The position numbers were made by a program, and so were the translations under genes. Of a DNA stretch of 64,000 nucleotides, positions 1 through 8,765 are shown one piece after another. The first letter of the stretch is position 1, and every line of letters starts with the position of its first letter. The stretch is taken from contig NZ_JAPTGG010000003.1 of the NCBI RefSeq assembly GCF_026891035.1, positions 186,001 to 250,000 on the forward strand, given 5' to 3'. Under the pieces are notes generated by a model, which did no database searches, had not been told where the DNA came from, and worked only from the letters and a program-made list of their open reading frames with translations. This stretch comes from Dasania phycosphaerae (GTDB lineage Bacteria > Pseudomonadota > Gammaproteobacteria > Pseudomonadales > Dasaniaceae).

Positions 1-1
1 C

Positions 2-34
2 TTAAAGAACGATATAGTGGAAAAGGTTTGTTGA
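2..34 (+). CDS. Possible C-terminal tail of an upstream gene (cut by window start)
   Basis: One forward frame is open from the window edge and reads LKNDIVEKVC before a TGA at 32-34, two bases ahead of the ATG of the next gene. Tight spacing of this kind is usual in polysaccharide operons, so this may be the end of an upstream sugar-biosynthesis gene. Ten residues are too few to name a family, and the frame could be open by chance. Confidence 0.25.
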   Translation, partial: LKNDIVEKVC

Positions 35-36
35 TA

Positions 37-1101
37 ATGCAATTCATTGATTTGGCTTCTCAGTACCAGCATTTAAAGGCGCGTATTGATATGCGTATTC
101 AGAATGTACTCGATCATGGGCAGTATATTATGGGGCCAGAAGTTCAAGAGCTGGAGGAGGCGTTAGCAGAGTATGTGGGGGTGAAGCATGCTATTACTTG
201 CGCTAATGGAACTGATGCATTGACGCTCTCTATGATGGCTTTAGAAATAAAAGAGGGTGATGCGGTTTTCTGCCCCACGTTTACTTTTTTTGCTACAGCA
301 GAAACTATTGCTTTTCAGCGGGCAACACCAATATTTGTGGATTCTGATGAGTCGACATTTAACATATGCCCGAAGGATTTAGAGCGGTGTATTAAACAAA
401 CAATTGCGGAGGGGAAGTTGAGCCCTAAAGCTATAGTTGCTGTTGATCTATTTGGCCTCCCGGCGAACTACCCTGAATTAGAAAAGCTTGCTAAGAAATA
501 CGATTTAAAATTAATTGAAGATGCCGCGCAGGGCTTTGGTGGCTCGATTAATGGTAAAAGGGCGGGTAGTTTTGGCGACATAGCTACAACCAGTTTTTTT
601 CCTGCTAAGCCTCTGGGGTGTTATGGCGATGGAGGGGCGATATTTACTGATAATGATGAGTATGCGGAGCTGATTCGATCATATCGTGTTCATGGTAAAG
701 GGAGCGACAAATACGATAATGTTCGAGTTGGTATGAATAGTAGGCTGGATACTATTCAAGCAGCTATTTTATTGGAAAAGCTCGCCGAGTTTCCTCGGGA
801 ACTTACTTGTCGTGATCGAGCTGCCGCAGAATATGAAAAAGAGCTAAGTGGTAGTTATAAAACGCCTCAAGTTCCGAAGGGTTATACTAGTTCTTGGGCG
901 CAATATACATTGGTCGATGAAAATCGTGATGCGATTATGCGGGAGTATAAGAATAAAGGCATACCCACGGCTATTTATTATGGGACTTGTATGCATCAAC
1001 AGACAGTGTTCAAGGCGCTTAGTTTTCGTAAAGACAATTGTCCTGTAGCGGAGAGGCTGGCCAAACAAGTATTTAGCTTGCCTATGCATGCCTATTTGTA
1101 A
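37..1101 (+). CDS. DegT/DnrJ/EryC1/StrS-family sugar aminotransferase
   Basis: A PLP-dependent aminotransferase of the kind that puts an amino group on a keto-sugar nucleotide (WbpE/WlbC-like), expected in the cytoplasm. The family pattern is clear: CANGTDAL near residue 57, EDAAQGFGG near 161, and SFFPAKPLGCYGDGG, where the Lys near 191 would carry PLP. A TTG at 28 is in frame, but I chose ATG 37 because AAAAGG at 21-26 sits ten bases ahead and the family begins MxFIDL. It opens the visible polysaccharide cluster. The protein stops right after SLPMHAYL; relatives usually continue another 15-20 residues past this motif, so the C-terminus looks clipped. A second, different aminotransferase lies at 8766. 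The exact sugar cannot be told from sequence. Confidence 0.85.
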   Translation: MQFIDLASQYQHLKARIDMRIQNVLDHGQYIMGPEVQELEEALAEYVGVKHAITCANGTDALTLSMMALEIKEGDAVFCPTFTFFATAETIAFQRATPIFVDSDESTFNICPKDLERCIKQTIAEGKLSPKAIVAVDLFGLPANYPELEKLAKKYDLKLIEDAAQGFGGSINGKRAGSFGDIATTSFFPAKPLGCYGDGGAIFTDNDEYAELIRSYRVHGKGSDKYDNVRVGMNSRLDTIQAAILLEKLAEFPRELTCRDRAAAEYEKELSGSYKTPQVPKGYTSSWAQYTLVDENRDAIMREYKNKGIPTAIYYGTCMHQQTVFKALSFRKDNCPVAERLAKQVFSLPMHAYL

Positions 1102-1113
1102 AGTTGAGTGTGT

Positions 1114-2205
1114 ATGAAAGTCTTGATCATTGCGCCTATTCATTCCCCGATTGTTCAAAAGTTGGTCGCGGCCTTAAAAAATGCCGGAATTGACGTTTTA
1201 GCAGCCTCTCATAATGCAAAAGATATTGATGGCGTGATCGATCTCGGAGAGATTAATTCAATTTTTTCTTATTTCAACTTTTTTAAAATAAGAAAAATTA
1301 TTAAATCTTACAATCCTGATGTTGTCCATGCGCATGTGTTAAACCATTACGGCTTGATGGGGGCTGTTCATTCTAGGCCATTAGTTGTTGCGTTATGGGG
1401 GTCTGATGTGATGCTGGCTCCTTATGGCGGGTCTATCCTGAGAAAGTTTTTTTATAGAGCCATAAACTACATTGTCTTGAAAAGGGCGACTAGGATACAT
1501 ACCTCAGGCTCTCATGTTGCTGCTGAAGCTTTAAAACAGTGCAGATTTTCGAAAGGAAAGATGGAAGTTTTTTATTGGGGGTTTCCTTTAACTAAGCCTT
1601 CGGATAGTGAGCTTAAGCGTATTGGTAAAAAACTCTCTCGAGAATTTATGCTAGAGGGTGATGGATATATAGTTTTTCCACGAGGCGTGGGCGAGGTCTA
1701 TAATCCTACCGGCGTGGCTAAAATTATAAATAAACTTCATTCTGAAAATATAAAAAATAAAATAATTGTTCTTAAGGGCTTTTCCGATAATTTAAGTGTA
1801 GAACGTTTCTCTAAGCTGGTTGACATGTCAAAAATAATATTTGTTAATCGGCTGCTTACCCAAGATGAACTGTATTACATTTACAGCAAGGCAACTATTC
1901 ATGTGTCAATTCCTAAATCAGACAGCCTAGGCGGAGGGGTTATTGAGCCAGCGCTATTGGGAAGTTATCCTATTTTGAGTGACTTGCCTTCTTACCGAGA
2001 ATATGCGAGATCAAATGGGGGCTGTGTATTAACGAATATTTCAGATGATGCGTTGAATAGCCTAGTTACAAAGATCAAAGGTGGGGAGTTGGCTGGCTCG
2101 GATGAAGATAACTCTCAAGTTGATTATAGCGTGCAGTCAATAGTTAAGAGCTTTGAAGTGCTTTATCTCAGAGCATTAAATGACAGTAAAAAGCATGAAT
2201 ATTAA
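1114..2205 (+). CDS. Glycosyltransferase, GT4-like
   Basis: Probable GT-B fold glycosyltransferase that adds one sugar to a lipid-linked repeat unit at the inner membrane face. The N-terminus (MKVLIIAPIHSP, then DVVHAHVLNHYG and ALWGSDVM near residues 70-105) resembles GT4 acceptor domains. The C-terminal half carries SIPKSDSLGGGVIEPALLGSYPILSDLPSYRE, split here only by description, which matches the donor-binding E-x7-E type region. An in-frame GTG at 1108 exists; ATG 1114 is preferred because the strong beta strand starts there, though no clear Shine-Dalgarno is seen. It overlaps the flippase gene that follows, so the two are probably translationally coupled. Donor and acceptor are unknown. 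Confidence 0.75.
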   Translation: MKVLIIAPIHSPIVQKLVAALKNAGIDVLAASHNAKDIDGVIDLGEINSIFSYFNFFKIRKIIKSYNPDVVHAHVLNHYGLMGAVHSRPLVVALWGSDVMLAPYGGSILRKFFYRAINYIVLKRATRIHTSGSHVAAEALKQCRFSKGKMEVFYWGFPLTKPSDSELKRIGKKLSREFMLEGDGYIVFPRGVGEVYNPTGVAKIINKLHSENIKNKIIVLKGFSDNLSVERFSKLVDMSKIIFVNRLLTQDELYYIYSKATIHVSIPKSDSLGGGVIEPALLGSYPILSDLPSYREYARSNGGCVLTNISDDALNSLVTKIKGGELAGSDEDNSQVDYSVQSIVKSFEVLYLRALNDSKKHEY

Positions 2206-3634
2206 TAATGTGCTGTTATTTTCTATAGGGCCTCTAGGGTCGGCTGTATTAAGTTTAATAACACTGCCAATAGCAACGTGGTTTTTTTTACCTGAGGATA
2301 TTGGTCGGCTGGCAATGTTACAGGTCATAATGAGCTTTTCTGTTTTAATGTGTGGCTTGGGGCTAGATCAGGCGTACGTGAGAGAGTTTTATGAAGTTGA
2401 AGAAAATAAAAGGGCTTCGCTTTTAAAAACAGTATCGCTTCCAGGGCTGTTTATTATAGTTGGCCTGTTGGCTGGCTCGTTTATTAGCCCCTGGTCAATT
2501 TCTAAAATGTTGTTTGGCGTTAATGCCGGGAGTTTAACATTTTTTTTATTGATCGCTATATTTTGCGCGTTCAATATTCGATTTTTGAGCCTTGTTTTAC
2601 GTATGAATGAGCGAGGGTTGGCTTTTTCTATAAGCCAAATTTTACCTAAGGTTGTATTTTTACTATTTTTAGGTGTTTATATTTTATTTGAGTTTGAAAG
2701 CACGTTTAAGCTTTTAGTTATTGCGCAAACTATTTCTGTTTTGTGTGTGTTTCTGCTTTTTTCTTTTAATGCAAGGCGGCAGTTATGTTTGGCGCTACGT
2801 GCTGACTTTGATTATAAAAAACTTAAAATGATTTTGGTGTATTCTATTCCTTTGATGGGAGGGGGGGTTTCCTTCTGGGGGTTAACAGCTACAGATAAGT
2901 TTTTTTTGAGAGCTTTTTCCTCATTTGAAGAGCTGGGGGTTTATTCTGTTTCCATGAGCTTTGCTGGTGTAGGCCTGATCTTGCAGGCTATATTTTCAAC
3001 CATATGGGCGCCTACAGTTTATAAATGGAGTGCCGAGAAATGTAGCACCAATAAAGTTAAAAAAGTTATTGATAGTATGGTTGTGATTGTGGTCTTGCTT
3101 TGGGCGGGGGTTGGTGTGTTTTCATGGATGGTGCCTTTATTCTTGCCTCAAAGCTTTCAAAGTGTACAGAGTATTTTACTTGTAGCAATTGCTTATCCAT
3201 TGCTTTATACGTTGTCTGAGGCTACTTCTGTTGGCATTGGTGTAAAGAGAAAGTCAGTGTACTCATTGATTGCAACAGTAGTTGCGTTGGTCGTGAATGT
3301 CATAGGGAATTATTTTCTTGTTCCTAGGCATGGGGCGGCGGGCGCAGGTGTGGCTTCAGCCTTGGCGTTTTTTGTTTTTTTTGTTGTAAAAACTGAAGTT
3401 TCAGTTCGTATATGGCTTGAATTTGAAAGATTTAAAATGTATTTGTTTATTGTTTTGTTGTTGGTGCTTTCTGTCCTTATAAATATATTGTTCTTTAGTT
3501 CAAAGGAGGTTGTTATTGTTTTTTTGGTTTTCTTTGTTGCCGCGATATGCAGTTATAAAAGGCAGTTGTTGGTGTTTTGTTCGTTGTTAAAAGACAATAT
3601 GCCTAGTGCTTTAAAGGGGCGGAGGGATGGGTGA
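2180..3634 (+). CDS. wzx: Wzx-like O-unit flippase
   Basis: Polytopic inner-membrane protein of the polysaccharide transporter (MVF/MOP) type, expected to flip undecaprenyl-linked repeat units to the periplasm. The 484 residues contain about a dozen hydrophobic segments, starting with NVLLFSIGPLGSAVLSLITL and ending in a cluster of segments near 420-465. The motif-like stretch VPRHGAAGAGVASALAFF near residues 375-392 is common in Wzx-type proteins. The start at 2180 has AGAG six bases upstream; ATG 2195 (MNINNVLLF) is an alternative that would leave only an 11-base overlap with the preceding gene. A G7 run lies at 2861-2867. Position between glycosyltransferase and polymerase genes supports the call. 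Confidence 0.8.
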   Translation: MTVKSMNINNVLLFSIGPLGSAVLSLITLPIATWFFLPEDIGRLAMLQVIMSFSVLMCGLGLDQAYVREFYEVEENKRASLLKTVSLPGLFIIVGLLAGSFISPWSISKMLFGVNAGSLTFFLLIAIFCAFNIRFLSLVLRMNERGLAFSISQILPKVVFLLFLGVYILFEFESTFKLLVIAQTISVLCVFLLFSFNARRQLCLALRADFDYKKLKMILVYSIPLMGGGVSFWGLTATDKFFLRAFSSFEELGVYSVSMSFAGVGLILQAIFSTIWAPTVYKWSAEKCSTNKVKKVIDSMVVIVVLLWAGVGVFSWMVPLFLPQSFQSVQSILLVAIAYPLLYTLSEATSVGIGVKRKSVYSLIATVVALVVNVIGNYFLVPRHGAAGAGVASALAFFVFFVVKTEVSVRIWLEFERFKMYLFIVLLLVLSVLINILFFSSKEVVIVFLVFFVAAICSYKRQLLVFCSLLKDNMPSALKGRRDG

Positions 3635-5048
3635 TGTGATGATGGTGCGCAAAGACAGCGTTAAAAAGTCAGGGGTTTTTTTTGCTTTAGTAATGATTTT
3701 GGCATTATTTACATTCTTCAAAGAAGTATACGCTACAAATAATTTTTTACCTACGCTGAGCTTTGTGTTGCTGCTAGAGATAATGGTGTTTAACTTTTTT
3801 TTAAACGATGATGATGTTTTTTCCCCGTTATCTATTTTTTCAATTATGTATTCTGGTTATGCCATTGGTGGGTATTATTATGCGGGCTCGGAAGATTATT
3901 TTGGGAAGTTTCTTGAGTTTATAAATATTTCTCGCGAAGAAACGGTATGGTTAATGGAGTGTGGGTTGTTATATTCTATTATTTCGTACTTTTTTTTCGG
4001 ATGTGGATATGTTCTTTTCAAGAAAAAGATTGTGTTTTTTGATCAAAGTTCAGGGCGATCTTTTTGGTTGTTTTTCTCTCGGTATTATCATTACTTGGCA
4101 TTCCCCTTTCTTTTTATCGGCGTTGTTTATTGGTATTGGGTTGCCATTGTTACAGCTGGAGGGTTGATTGATATGTTGATTTACTTTCAGGCTTTCAGGC
4201 ATTTAGTGGCTGATGCGCAGGTTAGTGTGCTTCCATATCATTTCTACTATAGTGGTATTTATATTTGGCTGTTAGGTTTAGTTGTTAGTGGAAAAAAAAT
4301 CAGCCTTTACTTTGTGGTATTTAGCATTCTTGGTTTAGTGATAAACTTATCTCAAGGGAGAATAACTCTTGCGATTACTTTTCTATTGTCGCAGCTTTTC
4401 TTCCTTGCATTGTTGGAGGTGAAGAATAGAAGAAAAGTTTTTGTAAGCTTTGTCGGGCTAATGGCACTAGCATTTGGCGTATACTTTTTGCGAATGCTGA
4501 GTAATAGTGTGTTTATTGGTAGCGAAGTAGATGTATTCAGTAAAAGCATACTCGAGACAATTGTTGGCGGGGGGAATGTTGCTGACCTGCAACAGCTCGT
4601 GATTATATTTCATACTTTCGAGTTAAGTAACTCTTTGTTAGGGGCTACTTATATTGATTGGTTTCGCAATAGTATAGGTGTGTTTTTTGGTTCTTCCCCT
4701 TCTTCTGTTGGTCTAACAATTAAAGAGCTATATGTTCCTGAAAGTTCAGGGGCGCCAACTCCTGGTGCCATTGGAGAGGCATACGCTAATTTTAATTTTG
4801 GCGCCCCGCTATTTATTTTTTTTATTGGGGTAGCTTTTTCTTTGATTTACAGATATGTAATGTCTAAGGGCGGAGTGTTTTTGTTGCTTGTCTATTCAGT
4901 GTTTTTAGCGCGTTTTATATTTATATACCCTAAGGTTGATTCTACAATGATGGTTAATTTTTTATGGGGAGTAACCCCATTTGTTATGGGTGTTATTCTA
5001 TTGCGCATATTTCACGAAATTTTAGCGAACTGCCAAAATGAAAAATAA
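3627..5048 (+). CDS. wzy: Wzy-like oligosaccharide repeat-unit polymerase
   Basis: A 473-residue membrane protein with roughly ten or more hydrophobic helices and no recognisable soluble enzyme domain, as expected of O-antigen polymerases, which join repeat units on the periplasmic side. The loop around residues 360-395 (SSPSSVGLTIKELYVPESSGAPTP and following, GAIGEAYANFNFG) resembles the conserved late periplasmic loop and helix of the repeat-unit polymerase family. The gene overlaps wzx by 8 bases. AAAGGGG at 3613-3619 sits seven bases before ATG 3627 and supports this start, but GTG 3636 and ATG 3639 are possible. Wzy proteins are poorly conserved, so the call rests on topology, length and context. 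Confidence 0.7.
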   Translation: MGDVMMVRKDSVKKSGVFFALVMILALFTFFKEVYATNNFLPTLSFVLLLEIMVFNFFLNDDDVFSPLSIFSIMYSGYAIGGYYYAGSEDYFGKFLEFINISREETVWLMECGLLYSIISYFFFGCGYVLFKKKIVFFDQSSGRSFWLFFSRYYHYLAFPFLFIGVVYWYWVAIVTAGGLIDMLIYFQAFRHLVADAQVSVLPYHFYYSGIYIWLLGLVVSGKKISLYFVVFSILGLVINLSQGRITLAITFLLSQLFFLALLEVKNRRKVFVSFVGLMALAFGVYFLRMLSNSVFIGSEVDVFSKSILETIVGGGNVADLQQLVIIFHTFELSNSLLGATYIDWFRNSIGVFFGSSPSSVGLTIKELYVPESSGAPTPGAIGEAYANFNFGAPLFIFFIGVAFSLIYRYVMSKGGVFLLLVYSVFLARFIFIYPKVDSTMMVNFLWGVTPFVMGVILLRIFHEILANCQNEK

Positions 5049-6162
5049 TAATATTGTTCATCTTACTTCGGTCCATCCTCGTTACGATAGTAGGATATTT
5101 ATAAAAATGTGTCAGTCGCTAGCCCAGAATGGCTATTTGGTTTCATTGATTGTGGCAGACGGAAAAGGTGGAGAAGTTAAGTCCAAGGTTAAAATAGTAG
5201 ATGTTGGAGAAGAAAAAAATCGTTTTTTACGTATAACATCAACAGTATTTAAAGTGTTTAAAAAGGCGAAAGAGCTAGATGCGGATATTTATCATCTGCA
5301 TGATCCAGAATTAATGCCTGTCGCTTTATTGTTAAAGTTGTTAAAGAAGAAAGTTGTTTTCGATATCCATGAAGACTTGCCAAGGCAGGTATTAAGAAAA
5401 TACTGGCTTCCGTATATGCTTCGCAAGCCAATTTCATTAATAGTTGAATCGCTAGAGTTTGTGACAGCTAAATTTGTTGATGCCATAGTGACTGTAACTC
5501 CCTCTATTGCAAAGCGCTTTCCTTTTTCTCGAGTGATTGAGGTGAGAAATTATGCATTATTATCAGAGTTTAAAGATAATAGTGCAGAAAATAACAGTTT
5601 AAAAAATAAGAAGCTTGTTACCTATATTGGAGGAATATCGAAAGATCGAGGTATTGCCGTTATGGTAAATGCAATTGATATTGTTGATGAGAAGTTAACA
5701 TTAGGAGGGAGATTTCAAGGAACTAACTTACAGGAAGAGATAGAAGTTCTTGAGGGATGGAGAAATGTTGATTTTTTAGGGTGGCAGACGAGAAGTCAAA
5801 TCTCCAAACTTTTAAGTAATTCGCTGGTGGGTCTTGTTGTGTTGCAGCCAACAGGGGATTACGAGGATGCCCTTCCTGTAAAAATGTTTGAATATATGGC
5901 CTCAGGTGCTGCTGTGATTGCGTCGAATTTCCCTCTTTGGAGAGAGATTATAAATGAGGTGCAATGTGGTCTCTGTGTGGACCCAACATCGCCGGTGGAG
6001 GTGGCTGGCGCTATTAATAGCTTGTTAGATAAACCTGAAATGGCTATAGGAATGGGGCTTCGTGGTAGACGGGCGGTATTGGATAGGTACAATTGGAATA
6101 CGGAGTTAAGTAAGTTGCTTGCTTTATACGAAGACTTGCTTTTTTACGATGAAAATAAGTGA
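5038..6162 (+). CDS. Glycosyltransferase family 4
   Basis: Cytoplasmic GT-B glycosyltransferase. The N-terminal domain starts IVHLTSVHPRYDSRIFIKMC, a pattern seen in GT4 enzymes of exopolysaccharide and O-antigen clusters, followed by DIYHLHDPELMPVALLLK near residues 82-99 and VFDIHEDLP near 107. The C-terminal donor domain has YIGGISKDRGI near 197, LPVKMFEYMASGAAVIASNFPL near 280-301, whose Glu near 285 is the expected nucleotide-sugar contact. The start codon lies inside the end of the polymerase gene (11-base overlap), so translation is probably coupled; no separate ribosome site is visible. Substrate unknown. Confidence 0.85.
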   Translation: MKNNNIVHLTSVHPRYDSRIFIKMCQSLAQNGYLVSLIVADGKGGEVKSKVKIVDVGEEKNRFLRITSTVFKVFKKAKELDADIYHLHDPELMPVALLLKLLKKKVVFDIHEDLPRQVLRKYWLPYMLRKPISLIVESLEFVTAKFVDAIVTVTPSIAKRFPFSRVIEVRNYALLSEFKDNSAENNSLKNKKLVTYIGGISKDRGIAVMVNAIDIVDEKLTLGGRFQGTNLQEEIEVLEGWRNVDFLGWQTRSQISKLLSNSLVGLVVLQPTGDYEDALPVKMFEYMASGAAVIASNFPLWREIINEVQCGLCVDPTSPVEVAGAINSLLDKPEMAIGMGLRGRRAVLDRYNWNTELSKLLALYEDLLFYDENK

Positions 6163-6250
6163 GAGATATTGTGTTTTCGTAAGTTTTCCAGGTAGTGTTT
6201 TTTGCAAGGGTATGCCAACTAATTTAACCGGTTATTGAAGGTAAGTGCTA

Positions 6251-6289
6251 ATGAATTTGTATTATGATTTGTTGGCTTGCGGTGATTGA
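6251..6289 (+). CDS. Possible 12-codon leader peptide before the next glycosyltransferase
   Basis: The 123-base gap holds one short frame, MNLYYDLLACGD, with GAAGG at 6237-6241 nine bases ahead of its ATG. Its TGA overlaps the TTG start of the next gene as TTGA. This could couple translation in a gene that lacks an ATG start. The evidence is only spacing and a plausible ribosome site. Confidence 0.25.
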   Translation: MNLYYDLLACGD

Positions 6290-7524
6290 AATTGATTAAG
6301 AAGAAAACTGTATGGTATATATCTAAGTATGCCAATATTGAGAGATTTGGTTCAGATACTAGGCACGCTAGCTTTTGCAAGGAGTTTTCCAGAAATGAAT
6401 TAGATGTGAGGCTTATCACATCTAATTCATCGCACCTTTTTGAAACGTTACCTACTTTTAAAGGATGTTATTATGAGCATAAAGATAAAGGTGTGGATGT
6501 GGTTTGGGTAAATACTATTCGCTATCGTAAGACCAATGGTGTTAAGCGAATTGTCAGCTGGATTTGGTTCGAGTTGTTAGTGATTATTTTTCCAATGGTT
6601 AAGAAATGCAAAAGGCCAGACGTTGTAATAGCCTCGTCTCTCTCTCTCTTTTCAGTGCTGTCGGGAAGTTTTTTTAAGTTCTTTTATAAGTCAAAGTTTA
6701 TTTTTGAAATTAGAGATATTTGGCCTCAGAGCTTGATTGATCTAAAAGGGCTGTCGGTTAACAGCCCTATAGCTTTATTGTTAGGGGGCATTGAGAGATT
6801 TGGCTATAAATATGCAGATGTGATTGTTGGTACAATGCCGGGTCTGCATTTGCATGTTAAAGAGAAAATAGGAGACAGTAGTAAAGTACATTTTATACCT
6901 CAGGGGGTTAGCCTTGATTGGTACAGGGATAGGCAAGAAAGCGTTTCTCTGGAGTATATAGATAAATATATTCCAAAAAATAAATTCATCGTAACCTATG
7001 CAGGTACATTTGGTGTGGCTAACGCCTTAAATTATATTGTTGACGCTGCTAGAATGTTGAGTCATGAAAGCACAAATATTCATTTTTTATTAGTGGGAGC
7101 AGGATCTGAAGAAGCAAAGCTTAAAGAGCAGGTTTTAGCCTCTAATATTAAGAATATTACATTTGCTCCTCGGGTGGGAAAAAACCAAGTGCAGTCTATC
7201 TTAGAGGAGTCAGATGTATTATTGGCTTCCGTTAGGGATGAAAAAGTTTACAGATTTGGGTTGTCATTAAATAAGTTTATAGACTATATGTATGCCAAAA
7301 AGCCAATAATATGTCTGTTTTCTGGCTATCCATCAATGATTAATGAGGCAGGGTGTGGTGAATTTATACCGTCGGAAGATGCCGAGGCATTAGTTGATAA
7401 ATTGTTAGAGTATGAGTCCTATAGTAAAGATGATCTAAGTAAACTGGGTCAAAATGGCTATGATTTTTTGGTGAATAATAGGAGCTTTAACGTCTTGGCT
7501 AAGCAGTATATGGGTTTGTTCTGA
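6286..7524 (+). CDS. WbuB-like glycosyltransferase family 4
   Basis: GT4 enzyme resembling WbuB/WbjE-type transferases that add an amino-deoxy sugar to the lipid-linked unit. Seen in sequence: GSDTRHASFCKEF near residue 23, RPDVVIASSLSLFSVLSG near 110, FIFEIRDIWPQSLIDL near 138-153 (the IRDxWPQ motif is typical of this branch), and the donor domain with YAGTFGVANAL near 240 and KFIDYMYAKKPIICLFSG near 332. No ATG is available near the N-terminus, so a TTG start at 6286 is used; it overlaps the stop of a possible short leader. A (TC)6 tract lies in frame at 6637-6648. The 1-base overlap with the next gene (TGATG) indicates one operon. Confidence 0.85.
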   Translation: MKLIKKKTVWYISKYANIERFGSDTRHASFCKEFSRNELDVRLITSNSSHLFETLPTFKGCYYEHKDKGVDVVWVNTIRYRKTNGVKRIVSWIWFELLVIIFPMVKKCKRPDVVIASSLSLFSVLSGSFFKFFYKSKFIFEIRDIWPQSLIDLKGLSVNSPIALLLGGIERFGYKYADVIVGTMPGLHLHVKEKIGDSSKVHFIPQGVSLDWYRDRQESVSLEYIDKYIPKNKFIVTYAGTFGVANALNYIVDAARMLSHESTNIHFLLVGAGSEEAKLKEQVLASNIKNITFAPRVGKNQVQSILEESDVLLASVRDEKVYRFGLSLNKFIDYMYAKKPIICLFSGYPSMINEAGCGEFIPSEDAEALVDKLLEYESYSKDDLSKLGQNGYDFLVNNRSFNVLAKQYMGLF

Positions 7525-8120
7525 TGATGAAACGGTTGTTTGATTTTATCGTTTCTGGTTTGGGCCTGATTATTCTTTTTCCCGTTATAATATTAGTCGG
7601 CTATAAAGTAGCTAAAAATATTGGGAGACCGGTTTTTTTTTATCAATATCGGCCTGGCTTGAATGGAGTGATATTTAAAATGACTAAGTTCCGAAGTATG
7701 CGAGACACCGTTGATAGTAATGGTAATATATTGCCTGACTCAGAGCGTTTGACGCCATTTGGTGAGCAGTTGCGTAGTTCAAGCATGGATGAGCTGCCTG
7801 GTTTATGGAATGTTTTGAAAGGTGATATGAGTCTTGTAGGCCCCCGCCCATTATTAGTTGAATATTTACCTTTGTATTCGAAAGAGCAAGCCAGGCGCCA
7901 TACTGTACGCCCAGGCATTACGGGCTGGGCACAAGTTAATGGACGAAATGCGATTAGTTGGGAGGATAAATTTAAGCTAGATGTTTGGTATGTCGATAAT
8001 CGAAGTTTTTGGCTGGATTTGAAAATACTATTTCTGACAGTTAAAAAGGTGTTTGTTAAAGAAGGGATTTCCGCTGATGGCGAGGTAACTATGCATAAGT
8101 TTACAGGAAATAATGAGTAA
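7524..8120 (+). CDS. pglC: PglC/WeeH-like initiating phosphoglycosyl transferase
   Basis: Small monotopic phosphoglycosyl transferase (198 residues, about the size of Campylobacter PglC) that moves a phospho-sugar from UDP to undecaprenyl phosphate, the first step of repeat-unit assembly. One N-terminal hydrophobic segment (VSGLGLIILFPVIILVGY) anchors it. The catalytic core is visible: FKMTKFRSM near 51-59, the Asp-Glu pair in SSSMDELPGLWNVLKGDMSLVGPRP near 90, and RPGITGWAQVNGRN near 129. Start ATG 7524 overlaps the previous stop; ATG 7527 is equally possible. A T9 run at 7633-7641 lies early in the gene. The PglD- and PglE-like genes follow directly, so bacillosamine-type sugar is the likely substrate. 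Confidence 0.88.
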   Translation: MMKRLFDFIVSGLGLIILFPVIILVGYKVAKNIGRPVFFYQYRPGLNGVIFKMTKFRSMRDTVDSNGNILPDSERLTPFGEQLRSSSMDELPGLWNVLKGDMSLVGPRPLLVEYLPLYSKEQARRHTVRPGITGWAQVNGRNAISWEDKFKLDVWYVDNRSFWLDLKILFLTVKKVFVKEGISADGEVTMHKFTGNNE

Positions 8121-8742
8121 TAAGTTAGCAGTCATAGGGGCTGGTGGTCACGGTAAGGTTGTAGCGGAAGTTGCGATTTTGGGTGGTTTCTGGGATGAGG
8201 TTGTTTTTTTCGATGACGCATACCCAAAAGTGAGTGGCGGTCGGTGGCCGGTTGTAGGTTCTAGTGAGAGGCTATTTGAACAGCTAGAAGCTTTCGATGG
8301 GGTTATTGTTGCTATTGGTAATAATCAGCTGCGGTTAAATAAAACCATGCAGTTATTGAGTGCTGGCGGCAAGGTTGTTTCGGTTGTTCATCCTTCGGCA
8401 GTGGTCAGTCCGTATGCCCAAATAGATTTGGGTACTGTTGTATTTCCAGGCGCTATCATTAATGCCGATGCTGTTATTGGTCTGGCATGCATTATTAATA
8501 CCGCAGCAGTCATCGAACATGATTGCCTGCTTCATGAAGGCGTGCATATAAGTCCCCATGCAACTTTATCAGGTCAAACGGTTGTTGGCGCACGAAGCTG
8601 GTTGGGGGCTGCGTCTGTTACTAAGGAGCTGGTAACCGTTGGCAGTGATGTTATTGTAGGTGCGGGGGCTGTGGTTGTTAAGTCTTTGCCTAGTGGGGTG
8701 ACTGCTGTTGGCAATCCTGCACGTGTTTTGGTTAACCGTTAA
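8113..8742 (+). CDS. pglD: PglD-like sugar O/N-acetyltransferase
   Basis: Left-handed beta-helix acetyltransferase of the NeuD/PglD/WeeI group. In the bacillosamine pathway it acetylates the C4 amine of the UDP-sugar using acetyl-CoA. The N-terminal Rossmann-like part has IGAGGHGKVVAEVA (residues 8-21), and hexapeptide repeats run from about 90 (VVHPSAVVSPYAQIDLG) to 200. The catalytic His is probably in AAVIEHDCLLHEGVHISPHA near 136. The 209-residue length is normal. ATG 8113 overlaps the stop of the PglC-like gene by 8 bases. The adjacent aminotransferase would supply its substrate. Confidence 0.87.
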   Translation: MSNKLAVIGAGGHGKVVAEVAILGGFWDEVVFFDDAYPKVSGGRWPVVGSSERLFEQLEAFDGVIVAIGNNQLRLNKTMQLLSAGGKVVSVVHPSAVVSPYAQIDLGTVVFPGAIINADAVIGLACIINTAAVIEHDCLLHEGVHISPHATLSGQTVVGARSWLGAASVTKELVTVGSDVIVGAGAVVVKSLPSGVTAVGNPARVLVNR

Positions 8743-8765
8743 TTGTGATTCATACAGGAATAATC

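Noticed and set aside
6637..6648. (TC)6 dinucleotide tract as a phase-variation switch
   Set aside because: Six units are short for active slippage and the frame is intact; kept only as a note.
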